From Lucifuga dentata (lineage: Eukaryota; Chordata; Actinopteri; Ophidiiformes; Bythitidae), in assembly GCA_014773175.1 (NCBI GenBank), contig VXCM01000223.1:248001-312000 (forward strand): DNA of 64,000 nt. The letters are read 5' to 3'. Numbering within the stretch: position 1 is the stretch's first letter; each line of letters opens with the position of its first letter. The position numbers and the translations under genes were made by a program. Under the pieces are notes generated by a model. That model saw only the letters and a program-made list of their open reading frames with translations, was not told the DNA's origin and made no database searches. This document shows positions 14,343 to 29,196 of this stretch, piece by piece.

Positions 14343-16013
14343 CCGTGCACAAAAGCAAGTTGCTGCTCTTTATACAGCAATATAGAATATAGTATGATAT
14401 AGTATATGACTATTTCTTCCATGCCTGTCTCATGTAATTATGATCATTCTTCTTTAATTAATTCTATAATTACATTCTATATTTTTATAACAGATTGACA
14501 CATTTTATTATAGATTGACATGATTGTCACATGTGACAGTTATAGGAACAGCTCACATGTAAATTTCTTGTCTCTGTGTTACAAAGTGTCATTTCGGTGT
14601 GTGGGGATGGAAGCCTGGAATGATGCATCGTGCAGTATTGGCAGTTGTCTCACCATTGCCAGTCTGAGTTCATTGTGGAAAAGAATGTCTGTGGGTGAGA
14701 TATGTGTCAAATGTTGTGACGTTAGTTGCTGCTGAATATGTGTTAGATTGACATTGAGAAAGTGGAGCATGCCAGCATCTCTAACTGATACGTGAAAACA
14801 GACAAGCACACTCACTCATACTCACATTCATTCGTTTTCACAAACTCACATCAGTACTGCTCTAACATGTACGTGCACAAACACAAGTGCACATTATGAA
14901 CACACAACACATATACACACAGCTATGGCAGGTCCAGTCTGATGGGACTGAATGTCGTTAAAGGTTGGCCTGAGTAAATAAGCTCAGCTCACCTCAGCTC
15001 AGCTTTGCACACATGCAAACATAAATGCACACACAGATGCACACACACAGAGATGCATGCACACTTAAATACACACACAGAGTCCATGTGTACATGTAAG
15101 TTCACATACACTCCCACTCCAAGGGGATTTCATGTGGCTACAGCTGTGTGCCTACTGGTGCTGACAGCAAGAGACACAACGGAGAGAGACGAGAATATAA
15201 AAGAAGATGGGAAATGGACAGATTGCAGTGAAAAGCACATCACCATGGAAAAGAGAACAAAAACATGGCAAAGGAAACTGTGCGCTCTCTCACACGACCG
15301 TGATATTTTTTTTCTTCCTTTTTACATTCTCTCTTCTACTGCCTACAGCCTGTTTTGAATGTAAAAGACTGATATTTGCAGTGTGATCGCAGAGGCGGAA
15401 AGCCAGCTATTAAATGAATTATCTACCTCAGTGAGGCAGTCACACCAATACGTAAGCAGGACGAAAAGTTCAGCAGAACGCAAACGTGGACATGCACAAG
15501 GACACACAACATAAGCAAACAAAATGACATCAGCAAGTACAGACGGCATGCTCACACAGATACACAAATAAATAGTAAATGAGGCTGCAAGAGCTAGGAG
15601 GCACTGTTCCTCACTGTAGATCAGCTCATGGCTCTGTGTCCTTGTGCCGGGACCTCAGCCTGTCACTCCACGTTTTACTTGCTGCACCACCGCTCCAGTA
15701 TAAGCAGCCAACACAATTTTGGATATTGAAAGGGTGAGGAAACTGTCCACTGCTACTCATTTGGCCTTTTCAGAACTTGACAGAAAAGACCTGAGGTAAA
15801 AATACTCTATGTGCTGTCCTGCCAATATTGAAAATGACCATAGTGTTGCTGTGAAAGGGGAATGTGTATAGTCCTTGTTATTAGTCTGGCCAGTGTGAAA
15901 TGAGTTTGACACCATGCCAGATATTAAGATGTTTTCTGTCATTCCATTTTTTGTTTCATCTGGAATTCAATGTGATACATTAGTGTTCCAAATGGAGACA
16001 GTGAAATAGATAT

Positions 16014-16087
16014 TAATTGCTTGTCCATTATGGTTTGTGACATTATCAATTTGTTATCAGCTTGTGACGCCAATGACTGGAATTAAC
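16014..16087. repeat. direct duplication, copy 1
   Basis: This 74-bp segment (taattgcttgtccattatgg ... aattaac) recurs at 16862-16932 in the same orientation. It differs only by absence of three bases (GTT) in the second copy. Confidence 0.9.
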
Positions 16088-16861
16088 TGTCACTTTTCGA
16101 TATCAGCCAAGTCATCTCTGTGTTTTATTGCCTTAGAGGCCTTCATTACAATATTCACTTCTTAAAAGGTATTATCATGAGATTGGCCCGTAACTTTGAC
16201 AAATGCTAATGCAAAAGATTGATGTCAAACTGTGTTTATCTTTGCAAAGGTGGAAAACATCAAAGGAAATGTCAAAATACCAGACATCTTCCAAGAGTAA
16301 GAATGTATTGTTGACTTCAGGAAATAATGCAACTGCAGCCATATCATGATCTCCTGAGGTTCATGTATATTTGATAGGGCCTGCCAGATGTGGCCTTGGA
16401 TGTGTGGATGTGTATCGGCAAGCAATCTCTCTTACTGAGCTCACAGAAATTAGATTTCATCTCAGGCCCCAAATCTAATACACAGGCTTATATTTACTCA
16501 CAGTTGCAGAGTATCATAAGCCAATATGACCCTATAGAGGGGTGGCACTGCTGTGCAAAATACAGTTAAATGAAAATGCTTTGAGCAGACTGTTCCGGAA
16601 GCCATCAAATCTTCTTAGCTCTGCCCTAGCTCAGCATGTAGTTGTCTCTCCATTGAATGGGCTTAAAAGGTATAGATCAGCCATAAAACCATAAAACTGC
16701 CACAAAGCAATTGAAAAATAAAATAACATACAGTTTTAGGTTTTTTTCGTTGTTACAGGTTCAGTAGAAATCAAATTATGGTTGAGCAGGGCTGACAAAT
16801 CTACATCAGGAGCTGAGAGCCACAGGAGGGCTCAATATTAACTCAGCCTATCTATTTTAAA

Positions 16862-16932
16862 TAATTGCTTGTCCATTATGGTTTGTGACATTATCAATTT
16901 ATCAGCTTGTGACGCCAATGACTGGAATTAAC
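16862..16932. repeat. direct duplication, copy 2
   Basis: A near-identical 71-bp copy of 16014-16087, 775 bp downstream, just before MITE copy B. The flanking sequences on both sides are unrelated. Confidence 0.9.
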
Positions 16933-17081
16933 AAAACCAGTCATGAATCTGAGTCACATTTCAGCTTTATACCTTATGGTTATTATCTTTATTTATTTAT
17001 TTTTTTATTATCTTCAATATTGATGATTTTGTTGACATTAGTCTTTTATACAAATTTTAGAAAATTGATTTTTAAAAACAC

Positions 17082-17727
17082 TTAAAGGATTATATTGGTG
17101 ATTTTGCATGATTGAGTCCAATAAATATAACCTGCATTATGTTATATTACTGCCACCATATTCCAAAATGTACCACTGGAGTAGTAACTATTAAAATGGT
17201 TTTTCCTACCTTCCAGATTGCCAAAGGTTTCAGTTTATTCCAGTGCACTATAAATAACAACTTGTAGAGACGTGAAATGTGCTTGAGATAAGTAAGCCAT
17301 CACAGCAAACATGACTTCTATTAAATTTTTGTCAAAGTAAATTTATTTAACCAGTCCAACACTGAGCTGCGTGGAAGAAAATATATTTCTTCACCTGAAA
17401 ATATAGTCCCAGGAGAAGACTGGTTTTACTGAGAAATTAAAACAACCAACCTACAATTAGATGTGCATGTAGCAAGTGAAACACTGAATTTTAAGGTGGG
17501 TGTATCACCTGAATATTTGATTTTGAAAGATTAGGGGATTTGGCAAAATAANATTTTAAGGTGGGTGTATCACCTGAATATTTGATTTTGAAAGATTAGG
17601 GGATTTGGCAAAATAACACAAAACCTAAAATAGTCTTATGTTTTGAAAAATGTTGGCAGTTATGTAATGCGTATGTGGGTCGTATTTATTAGGCTCAAAC
17701 ATGCAAAATACTGGTATGGTCCTTTAA
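17082..17727 (+). mobile_element. TTAA-flanked MITE, copy B (contains assembly duplication)
   Basis: Same family and orientation as copy A, with TTAA at both ends. It is inflated by a 64-bp direct repeat around N17552 (17488-17551 and 17553-17616); corrected length is about 581 bp. Confidence 0.8.
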
Positions 17728-19834
17728 GTAATTGATCAGGGCAGAACAGGGGTGAGTAGAATGAAATCATGGTTTTATAGCTCATATCTGAGCTGAAGTG
17801 GTTACATCAGATACATTGAGATGCCTGTGTCTCATTCACAAAGCGAAGCAAAGTCACAGTTAGCATGCAGAGTGCCATTTTCCTATGCAGAGAGCCTTTT
17901 CCTGCCTTGAATACTCTCTAGGGACAATAACACCCACTGAGAAATCACTGAGCAAAATCTAGTTCTCTTTTCTTTTCTTTTTGTTTCTTTTCTTTTCTCT
18001 TCTTTTCTTTTCTTTTCTCTATCCTACCATGACCTTCTCCCTCCTTTCCCTGCTCTCTCAGTCCGTTGAGAATAGATGTCTGCCTTTTAGTTCATCCATA
18101 TGTCTGTCTGTTTTCCTAAGACTTATTTCCTAGTTCACAGCACAGATAGATGTGTAGTCAGCATGCTTTTGTTCAGAGGAGGCAGGAATGAAGGATGTCG
18201 GATTGATGAACACTTCAGTCAACACATTTTTAATACCTATTACTAAAGTCAACATCTCAGCATGTCAGTGCATTTCTTCATCAAAATAAAAACATTTGAA
18301 TGGATTGCTTAAAATTGTTTTACAGCAGATCAATGTTAAGTAGCTGAATGCTGAGTTCAGAGACGCTGCATAAATAACTCCTAGCCATTGGTGTTTCCAG
18401 TTGACTTGATTTATTTGAGTAGACTTTGGGAAGCCTCTCCTGCCAATGAATGTTTTCCAACCCATTTTTACAGCGGGACATGTCATAACCCAGTTGTCTC
18501 AACTTGCACTTACAGTAAGTGGCAATGGTGGCTAAAGAGTCTGCCATGGTAATTGACTCAATGGGAGTTTACAGTATGAAGCATGAGGTAGAGAATAGTG
18601 CACTCTAAGGATGGGATGTTATGACAGCGTTGTTATCTCTCCTCTGTGCTTCTACACATGCACATATTCACATGCACACACATACACAAACACATGCACT
18701 GAAAGAAATGCATGCACAAGAACACCTGCGTTCCTCTGAAAAGGTAAATCCAGAGTCAGGTGTTGGGATCATGTTTGGAACTCTGTCCCATCCCAGGCCT
18801 CAATCTTTAGTGTATACCCAAGAATGAGAGGAAGACGATGGCAATGTATACCATCCTATTTTTGCCTGCTGTTTGCATGTGTCCTGCCTTGAATTAGACT
18901 CGGCTTGTGTGGCTTCTGGCTGCAGGGCTGCCTGGCACAATGGGCAGAGTAGGGAACATTGGTGTCAGATGTTGTGAGAAAGAAATACACAGAGTGACAT
19001 AGACACAGCTAGTAGAATATGTTTAAACTCTTCAAACTTGCACCCATCCTGGTACGTTCACATTCCCAGTCCAGCAGTTAATCAGCTCAGACGCTGCTGC
19101 TGGTGTGACTGCTGACCCTAAGAGGCATTGGTAATAAGGAGAGGCTCACTAATAGGAAGAGCACTATAATTTGGAGTGGGGTACAAGAAATACAGCACAT
19201 CCAGGGGAGTATTTTTTTTTCTAATGTCTCTTCTGTTTCTAGTTCATTAATGGTGGTTTAGATTTAAAGAGTTGTTGATGATCTTGGTCAGAGAAAAACA
19301 GGTTGCTGCCTAGTGCTCTGTGTATGGTGCCTATTGAGTTTCCTGAATTATACGATTGTGTGTGTATGTGTGCACGCTCTGGAATCATTTGTACCTGTGA
19401 GTGGGTTATATAATCAATGTATACTATGCATTGCCTTTAGGTTTTGTTTTATTTTATTTTTTTTTTTTTTNTTTTTTTTTTTTTTTGTTTGCTGGAGTCA
19501 AATCAGACTTTACTACAGAAAAAAATTGATAAGAATGTAGATGCTAGCATGCTTATGCTCTGAGTATACATGAACACCATGCACATTGTTTGCCTTTGTA
19601 TGTTACGCTATAATCAGATGTATCTGAGACATATCCTTTTTTTGTCATGATTCAAAGGCTGCTATGCTAGTGATCTGCTGTATTGGAAGGCTGTGAAAAG
19701 GACGAGGGTTAGCAGTAAGTTTCCACCCACCTCCTGCTTTCAGCTGGGATGTGTGTATCCGCCTCAGTTTCACCTCTTGTACCTCTACAACTTACAGCTA
19801 ATTTGTTTCTGCAAGACTTAGCCACTTAGACCTT

Positions 19835-19836
<2 letters not shown>

Positions 19837-19884
<48 letters not shown>
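19837..19884. repeat. (TC)n microsatellite
   Basis: 24 uninterrupted TC units in the nlgn3 intron. Confidence 0.95.
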
Positions 19885-19887
<3 letters not shown>

Positions 19888-21486
19888 GCTCTCGCTGTCT
19901 GTTATTTCCTTTTGTCTTTGCTCTAAATCCATCTGATTCCCTCCAGGGGGTGTATACTACAAGATAATGTGTCTGTCACAATTGTGACTGCCCCCTCTTC
20001 CTTCCCCTTCCTTGACCCAAAAATGAGTTTCAGCCATCCCATCTGGCTGTCACAAGCAAGATGCTGCTAAGAATAGAAGCTTCTCATCCTTCCACATTTC
20101 ATGGCTGAACTGTCATATTTGTGTCTGGCTTACATCTTTGACCCTTCAGTTCTCACCGTTTTTTGTTTTTTTTTAACATCTGATTTGCACTAATCGAGCT
20201 TCACTTCTTTGATCGCGCTCTGTCTCCGGGTCTCGCTGCATGCTGGATATGTAAAAGTTAACCAAGCTTTGGGGCTGTTATGGATTACACATGGGGTGTA
20301 AAACAGGGTGCATATATTTAGAAATAGCAGGAGTCAGATGTTTTTCACTGTTACTACACAGCAGCCGTTTACACACTTGTCAAAATGCATTCTGTTCTTT
20401 CTGCCATGAAAACCAGTTTCAGTGAGAGCTAAAGGCACTAATCATTTCTTCTTAGCATGCTGATGTGAAATCTATTTGTGGACGCATTACGAGAAGAGTG
20501 AGAAAATCAGAAAACATCTTTAACAACTTGTCTCATCTAATGAGATTAGCAGAGCCGCTTACACAGTCATGACATGGAGATGCACACAGATAACCCTGTA
20601 ATAAGTCATTATTCTTCCCATTTCCACATTGACGCCTGGTCTACTATTGCTGATGGTGTGTGTTGTTGTGCACACACAGCTGTCGGGCCAATCTAGGCTC
20701 TGCAGCATTGTGGAGTGAGCATGGTGAATAGTGCCTAGAATGCCATAGCACAAGAGAGCTAGCAATATAAGGACGAAGAGATAGCATTCTGTTTTTGTTT
20801 TTGTTTTTGTTTTTTTGTTTTTTTTTTTTTGTTTTGTTTTTGGTTTTTTTTGGGTTTTTTTTTTCAGAGATGGCAGCATTAGTGACGCATGAATGAAAAT
20901 GGAAAAAAGTCACTGTGAAAGCTCTGTTTCGCTTAGTTGGTGTAGATGCTGTGAGGAAAGAAAAGTACAGATTTCAATTCAATGTCTTTGTGTGCATGCA
21001 TGTGTGTGTGTGTGTGTGTGTGTGCAGGCATGTGTAGTCAAGAGAATCCACAGATAATGTACACAAAAAAAGGAGACTGCTATGAATAAGGGTTACAGAT
21101 TGCAGCAAGTGCATTTTCCTGCCATGGTTTAGGTGCATATCAAATCAATAATAATACAAAATCGTTCTGTGATAGCTTTCCTCTCTGAAACTTTTCTATT
21201 GTGAATGAGAACAACCATCTTCTCTGATGCCCTTTTCCTTTGATAAGCTATTCACAGATTTTTTTATTCCCTATTCACAGACTTTTCAGAGCTCTCATTT
21301 CTTTCATAGATTGATCATGAAACATGAAATTGACAGAGACCATAAGGCATGACCTATTAAGACACCAGATTTCAGCTGGAGAAAAGAGAGCCTGTTAGCA
21401 CCATATGATGGAAGAATGTTGTTGCATCCATTAAAAACTTTTGCAATTTGTAGTGCTATTTAGTTAAAAATGGCAGTATTATTACA

Positions 21487-21519
21487 AATGCTGCTATTTT
21501 TTAAATAAATAGCAGCATT
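21487..21519. repeat. near-palindrome with 11-bp perfect arms
   Basis: AATGCTGCTAT and ATAGCAGCATT flank an 11-base AT core that is itself nearly self-complementary. Confidence 0.9.
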
Positions 21520-23943
21520 ATCCGCATTGGACCATGCAACATATGAGCATCAAAAACAATTTTAAATAACAGGAAAGTGTTTAAAATTTCAGTTTAATCT
21601 GCTTTAATATGAAGGAGAACATGCACTAATCTGAAATTGTGTATTAAACCCCACCCACGTGAGATTATGGGCTGATTATGGAGGGACATAAATTCTGAGA
21701 ATTATTCAACAACACTGATTGACTCAGGTATGGTGTGCATGCCTGTGATTATCAGCCAGATTGATGAGTTCAAGGAGAAGTGGTGGCCCTGTTGTGCTGT
21801 GCATGCAGACAGAGGGAGGTCAGTGTGTGTGTGAAGATGAGGCCTGGAGTGTGTGGTATTGACCAGTGTATGTCATGCCGTGATTAGTAGGAGATATCAC
21901 ACTCGCTGGGTTCAGATGCGCATCGATCCTAGAACCTGGATACAACCTGTCAATGGGGTCATTTCTCTCCTCTCCTCTCCTCTCCTCTCCTCTTTCCTTC
22001 TCCTCTTTTTGCCTCTAGTTGTTCTGTATTTCCTACCCTCACAGCCGCTCTTCCCTTTTCTCCTTTCCCATGTTTTTTGCCTTTTTTCTCCCATCTGTCT
22101 CTCTTGTGTCTTGCTTTCCCTTTCCCTCCCTCTTCTTTCCACCCTCATGGATCAAACTTTTTTATCTCCTAAGCCACAGCCTGCAGGCAAGCAGGGAATC
22201 TCTACAGAGGCTGGAGCAGAAGACCAACAACTTCAAACAACATTATATAGGGCTGGCATGAGGCATGTCTCATACTGATACATGAAAATACTGGGCCCTC
22301 AGACACTGCCTCTATATGGACATGATGAAACATGGACAGTCCTGTCCGTCGGTTTCAAAGTCCACTGCACTTGACTTAAATAATGTTACAACACCTCCTG
22401 GGATGTAAGATAGAGTGAAGCTTTTTTTAGGAATCAGGCAACAGTGTACTTTGTGGTTTCTAGTTCATGCAAAAGTCAATTTCTGAGAAGAAGATGATTT
22501 TTCTTTAGCAGCTATGTGGCCTTGTTGGGTCACTTATTATGAAATCAGTCCAAACCAAGTAAATACGGTTTAGAAGAAAAAAGGTAAGATGGACAGCTGT
22601 AAACCATGAAAGAGTAAAAAATGAAAATCAAATCTTGCATTCAATGAATCATAAGTTGTAAGACCTTTTGGTTCATCTTATGCCATGTTTTATTTTTAAT
22701 GTTTAAAGAAAACAAGCTGCAGATGTCACTCTTGCATGTCCATGCAGGCTCTCTGTCACACACATCTAAACTCACACACGCATATGCTGCATGGATACTT
22801 TTATGTGTCAACTTACATTGTCTCTCTGTACCCTGAGGGATTTCAGGAAGTGCATTCAATGGAACTACTACTGTCTCAGAAAACCATGGCCTGGCTTTTC
22901 CTGATAGCATCAGCATTGATTTGATGTTGACGAGTTCGATGTTGGCAGAAAATTTTAATGGAACAGAAAACAATGTAGGTGTTGTTTCAGTGCTGCCAGA
23001 ACAATGTCAAATTATCCATGGACTAATGCATGATCAGACCAGAGGCACTTGTGTTTAGGTGGAGGCAGGCTGTAGGCTGTAGCCATGGAGACAGCAGCTT
23101 TAACCCCATGTTATGAGACTGCAAATGGCCAAGGCTGTACAATTAGTTTAATTTTATAAATATTCATCTCCCAAGTGGCACTAAATGTCTCAGGTGCCTT
23201 TTGGCCTTCATGTCTTCATTTTTTTTATTTGGAAAAACAATGAAGATGAGCGTTCAGAAACAGAATGAGGAAGAGGACACCAGCTTGAGAGGAATTTAGC
23301 AAACTAGTGAGAGCTACATTTAATGAATGTGTCCAGCTGAGTGTAGAGGGAGAAGAATTTTACAACAAGGGAGCTGTATATGGTCTGTGGATCTGTGGAG
23401 ATTTGCTTACAGTAAAGAGATGGTGGAGGTAAGATGGCTCAGAGGATTCAGGCTCTGCTGAATACAGGTTTATGTCTAATAATCAGCAGGGAGGAACTCA
23501 GCATGATTCTTCAGAAAAAGAGACAGAGAGAGTGTGCAAATAGAGAGTCAAAAAGACACGGGAGGTAGAGAGAGAAGACAGAAAAACAGATAAGACGAAA
23601 GATTGAAGAGAAGGGAAAAAGCAAGTACAAGATCTAGTTGGAGTTGTGAGAGAGAAGAAATGGAGAGAAAAAGAGACATCCCTTTGGCCACGTTATTTCT
23701 CTTGCGAAGCAAAGCTTTTATGTGTATGAGAAGAATTTTGATAAGATTTTGCTGCTTTACATATTTTCACCCCTATTAGCTCTTAAAGTCGTTTGGAATA
23801 TTGTTAGGAAAATGAATTGCTGACCCATAAAATGAGAATGGGCCAATCAAAACTTTCAAGGACATCTGATAGAAGAACATTATTGCTGGTGTCTTCTTTG
23901 TTGAGATTTTTTTTGTTTTGTTTTGTTTTGGGTTTTTTTTTTT

Positions 23944-23971
23944 TGTTTGTTTGTTTGTTTGTTTGTTTGTT
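23944..23971. repeat. (TTTG)n microsatellite
   Basis: Seven TTTG units inside a longer T/G-rich tract (23908-23976). Confidence 0.9.
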
Positions 23972-24210
23972 TTTTGGATGACATTGTTAAGGTTGTAGGG
24001 GCTTTGCAGGATGCGTTTTACAGTCTCATAATATATCACACAGGGCCAGACTGATAAAACTCACTGCTGATGCTTCGGTGATTTTTGCCAGCTGTTCCAG
24101 ATTACAAACTACAGTCATTTAAGGTGCTTACTGCCATCATCACCAACAGAACATCCTTTTCCGTTAACACAGAACTGAACACACACACATCGTCATGCAT
24201 ACACTATAAA

Positions 24211-24345
24211 TATACCCACATAATACATTGATGATTGAAACTACAAGCACATCGTGTTGGTCTCTCCAAACTGATATNTATACCCACATAATACATTGAT
24301 GATTGAAACTACAAGCACATCGTGTTGGTCTCTCCAAACTGATAT
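24211..24345. repeat. 67-bp direct repeat around N24278 (assembly scar)
   Basis: 24211-24277 and 24279-24345 are identical, in intronic sequence. Confidence 0.92.
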
Positions 24346-24481
24346 CAGCATTTGAGCTATCCCACTTTGATCAAAGCATGGCCTTAACTGAAGACAGAGA
24401 ATTCTGTTTAGTAAGTCATGGAAATGTGAATGTCACAAACAGATTAATGTAGTTAAGGCTTCTGGATGTCTCTGTGCTTGT

Positions 24482-25108
24482 TTAAAGGACCACGTTGGTG
24501 GTTTTGTATGTTCGAGTCATGGGGGGGNGGGGGAATAGCGGAACAGTCAGACATTCAGTTTCACTTTCTCACTTTTGCCACTTTCTCTGCTTTCGCTTTC
24601 TTGGGGCCACCCAAGTACAGCCTATGTGTGTGCACTTGTCAGTGTGTGTGACAGCAGTGTCAGAGTTGTATTGTTTTTAAGGCTGGGTCATCCCACGAAA
24701 CCTGGGCGGGTCTTCAGAAACCTGGGCGAGCTGCCCAAGTTTCGCCTATGCATGGGAAACACTGCACCCACCTTAAAATGGAATATTTCACCTGCTGATA
24801 CGCACACCTGAATGCAGAGGGCACAATCATTTTAATTTCTCTGATAAAAGCCAACTTTTCTCCTGGCACCTAGACCCTGGAAAATGGTCAGATCACTCTG
24901 GGCTTTTAACTTCAGTAAAACACTAAAATTAAGTCATTTTGATGAAAATAAACTGAAACCATTGGCTGACTAGAAGGTAGGGAACAAAATCTGAAAATCT
25001 ACTCTCTAGTAGTATTTTTTTGTTGAAAATGGTTGGCAGTAATGTAACATGGATGCGGGTAGTATTTATTGGGTTCAAACATGCAAAACCACTGATATGG
25101 TCCTTTAA
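24482..25108 (-). mobile_element. TTAA-flanked MITE, copy C (interior replaced)
   Basis: The right half and both extreme ends match the family in reverse orientation. About 230-250 bp after the first 40 bp (from the G-run with N24528 to about 24765) is unrelated to the other copies, so this copy carries a nested insertion or is chimeric. Confidence 0.7.
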
Positions 25109-26442
25109 GTCTGTCTTTGTGTTTGTGTTTGGGCTGTGGCTCTAGCCTGCATGATGGTCATCATGCCATCCTTCAAGGTCAACCTTTTTTTCTATCAGCA
25201 ATGAATTATCTGCAAGCTACTCTACCAATCCAGGTCCTGCACCGCATGGCCATTTATGGGTGTTGAGTGAGGGGGCAGCACGGTCGAGGTCGGTGGCTGC
25301 AGCACAGAGGCGACTGCGGAGTGATGCAGCGGCATTTTAGTAGGGGCTCAATGAGTGATTACCCCGGAGCTCTAGTCATAATTCAGCATGACCTCAATCT
25401 GCCAGCTACACTATGGTTTGATGGATCTGCTCACAGTTTGGGTGTCGGGTCCTCGCATGTCAAACACAGGCTGATAATGATAGGGCTATCTGTTGCCTTT
25501 ACGAAATGGAATGTCTTAGATCTGAATGTGACACATATGAAGGTGCTGTCTTTCTCTTTCCTTCTAATTCAATCAGATGTTGAATTAAGAATCATTCACC
25601 ATTTAGACTTCATCGTAGACACTGAAAACAAAACAATGTCACAAATAGTTAGCCCGTGTCATAATGATACTTGTCATCTGCCTATCTATTCATCAGCTCT
25701 GTGTCTTATCAATCAAAGTCAGCTTAAAAATGTGTGCATACACATGTATTCTTACATACACACATATGCACACACCTCCCAGTGTGGATAATTAGTGGAT
25801 TCCCTCAGTGGGTGATAGAGCCTGTGCTCTTCTTTCCTCTCGCTCTGACCTTCCCCAGTGAGCTTTCTACCACAGTGGGGCTCATCACAACATACAGCTC
25901 TTATACATATTTATTGGTTCTCTGACAGCTGATGTGCACCAGATTTATGTTTCTCAACAAACAATAGTAAACCCTCACTCAGTCTTCATGAACCAAAGCC
26001 TGGGATAAATCTAGTAGTGTCAAACTAGCTCCAGTCTCTTCAGCAGCTGGCCAGTCCATCTGTGGGTTTGGGCAGAGGGAGTACTGGGACCAAGCCTAGT
26101 TTCAATCCCCCCGTCCCCCACCCATTTCTATCTCCTCAGTTCCAGCAAATGGATCTGATATATGTCTGTCAAATCGCCTTGCCGATCATGGGAACTGTAA
26201 TGCTGGCAAATGTATTTCTACAGCAACATCTGATCAAAGACATTTTGAAAGTGGCTGTGGCACAGCAGTCTGCATTGGGATTCAGGACAGATTCTCCACA
26301 CCATGACTGGCTGTGTTTGCACAGCGCAATCTGAGTTGAGGAGTGATGAGAGGCAATACCACTAAAGAGTGAGAGGAGGAGGATAGGAGGGGAGAGGAAG
26401 AGTGGGGAGGAGGGAAAGGGAGGGATGGCAGGATTAAGCACC

Positions 26443-26575
26443 AACCCTCTCTGCTTCCGAGCGGCCATCTTTCATCTTGCGGCTGCCCCCTAATACTTTC
26501 AAGTGGGTNAACCCTCTCTGCTTCCGAGCGGCCATCTTTCATCTTGCGGCTGCCCCCTAATACTTTCAAGTGGGT
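26443..26575. repeat. 66-bp direct repeat around N26509 (assembly scar)
   Basis: 26443-26508 and 26510-26575 are identical, in intronic sequence. Confidence 0.92.
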
Positions 26576-28266
26576 GAAGCCTTCGACATCTGCTTCCGCT
26601 CCCTGGGACACGGCACAGGCCACTGTCCTGCAGAGACATACAACCACAGGACAGCTCCGAAGGGCAGTGTGGGGGAAAGGCCACAGGAAGCTGATGCATC
26701 CACACAGAATACATAATGCAGGAAGAAAAAAACTCCCACATCCAAGCTTACAAAGCGATTAAATCCAAAAAAAAAAAAAAAAAANAAAAAAAAAAAAAAA
26801 AATATGAATAGAATAGATCATTGACTTTTTGAAATTTTTAGGGGCCATGCAAAATCACATACAGTATATGCCTGCATTTAGACTCAGAATGAACTATCAA
26901 ATGCAGACATTGCTATAGTAAAGACGCTCACCGCAGAAACATTTCACAGGTTCACTCACCCAGACACATTAATTCTACTTACTACTTGTGAACAAATAAA
27001 TGTAAATAGCTCTGTAAATAAACACTTCATCTTCGCCAAGCAGAAATAAACCCCCTACCGCTTCTGATTAAGACTACCAAAGTGATATATCTGGCACTTA
27101 AGCCGGCTGTTTACCTCATAAATACAAAGGCTTCAACACAGCCACCCACACTAACGCAGAAATACCACCAACAGTGTCTGGGCACTGCATGGATCTGCGG
27201 GTCTCTAGGGTTTAGCTGTGGAATTGTTAAATATTTTTGGTAATTTACCATGTTCCATTTCACGAGTGTTTCATCCAATGCAGCTAACAATGTCACAAGT
27301 TCCGTGGAATTCCTCGACACTGGCAGCGATACAGCCAAGAGCAATAAGGAGAATGGTTTAGTGGTTTGAGAGTAGCCGCAGATCGGTAAAAGGACACTTG
27401 TGAATTTGAAACCATATCAGGAGGACAGATGAGTGGTGCTATCAGGACAGGCGATAATGTGAAGGAGGCTCACCTGACACAGAAACCATGTTGTGTCACC
27501 TTTTCTCTACTGCTAAAAAGGAGAAATTATTCACAGGAACGCATTGCAATTACTTCAGAGGAGATGATGTTTGTTATTTGGGATTTGTAGGTTGTGGTTT
27601 ACCTATGATGCTGTGTTGATTAGATCACTTGTCTTCTTTCATTGTGTGCCACCATGTTGTATTACAATGCCGAGATACAGTGAATGTCTGCCGCTCAATT
27701 TCTTCTGCAAAAGTAGGGAGTAGGAGTCTATATTTATTTTTAGCCAAATACCCTCAAACTCCTGTAGAATTTTGTGATCATTCAGATCATTAGTCCAGTT
27801 TCAGCTACCTTGAAAAGTACATAGATGCAAGGTTTATATATTTTATACTGTAACACAAGTAAATTAGACTCTATAACGTTTTGTACTATGGAAGGATAAA
27901 CTAAGAGATGGAAATAATGTTTTATGTTGTCGATGATGTATTCTGGCTTCCTAGTTTTTTCCGGTTTATCCTTTTGCCACATGGCCTATAGAGCCATACT
28001 GCCAGCATCTGCTCCTGACAAATGCACAGTTTATTACTGAGAGATGGATGGAAGAAGAGCAGATGACAGACAGAGTGCTGATTCTCTTCTCTGTCTGTGA
28101 GACCAGGCCATCTGTACATTTATTATCACAGCCGTGGTTCTATTATTGTACTGTATGACAACAAGGACTTGCTCTGTCTGGCCTTTGTTGCTCTTATCAA
28201 ATGAGTAGCTGACAGGCCCCTTTTGATCATGGCAGCAACAAAATGAACAACTATCATGTACTATAG

Positions 28267-29196
<930 letters not shown>

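Noticed and set aside
25267..25791. Open frame of 174 codons on the + strand in the nlgn3 intron.
   Set aside because: No recognisable domain, no good splice context, ends in a CA-repeat-derived tail, and its opening does not use a clear ATG context. Treated as chance.
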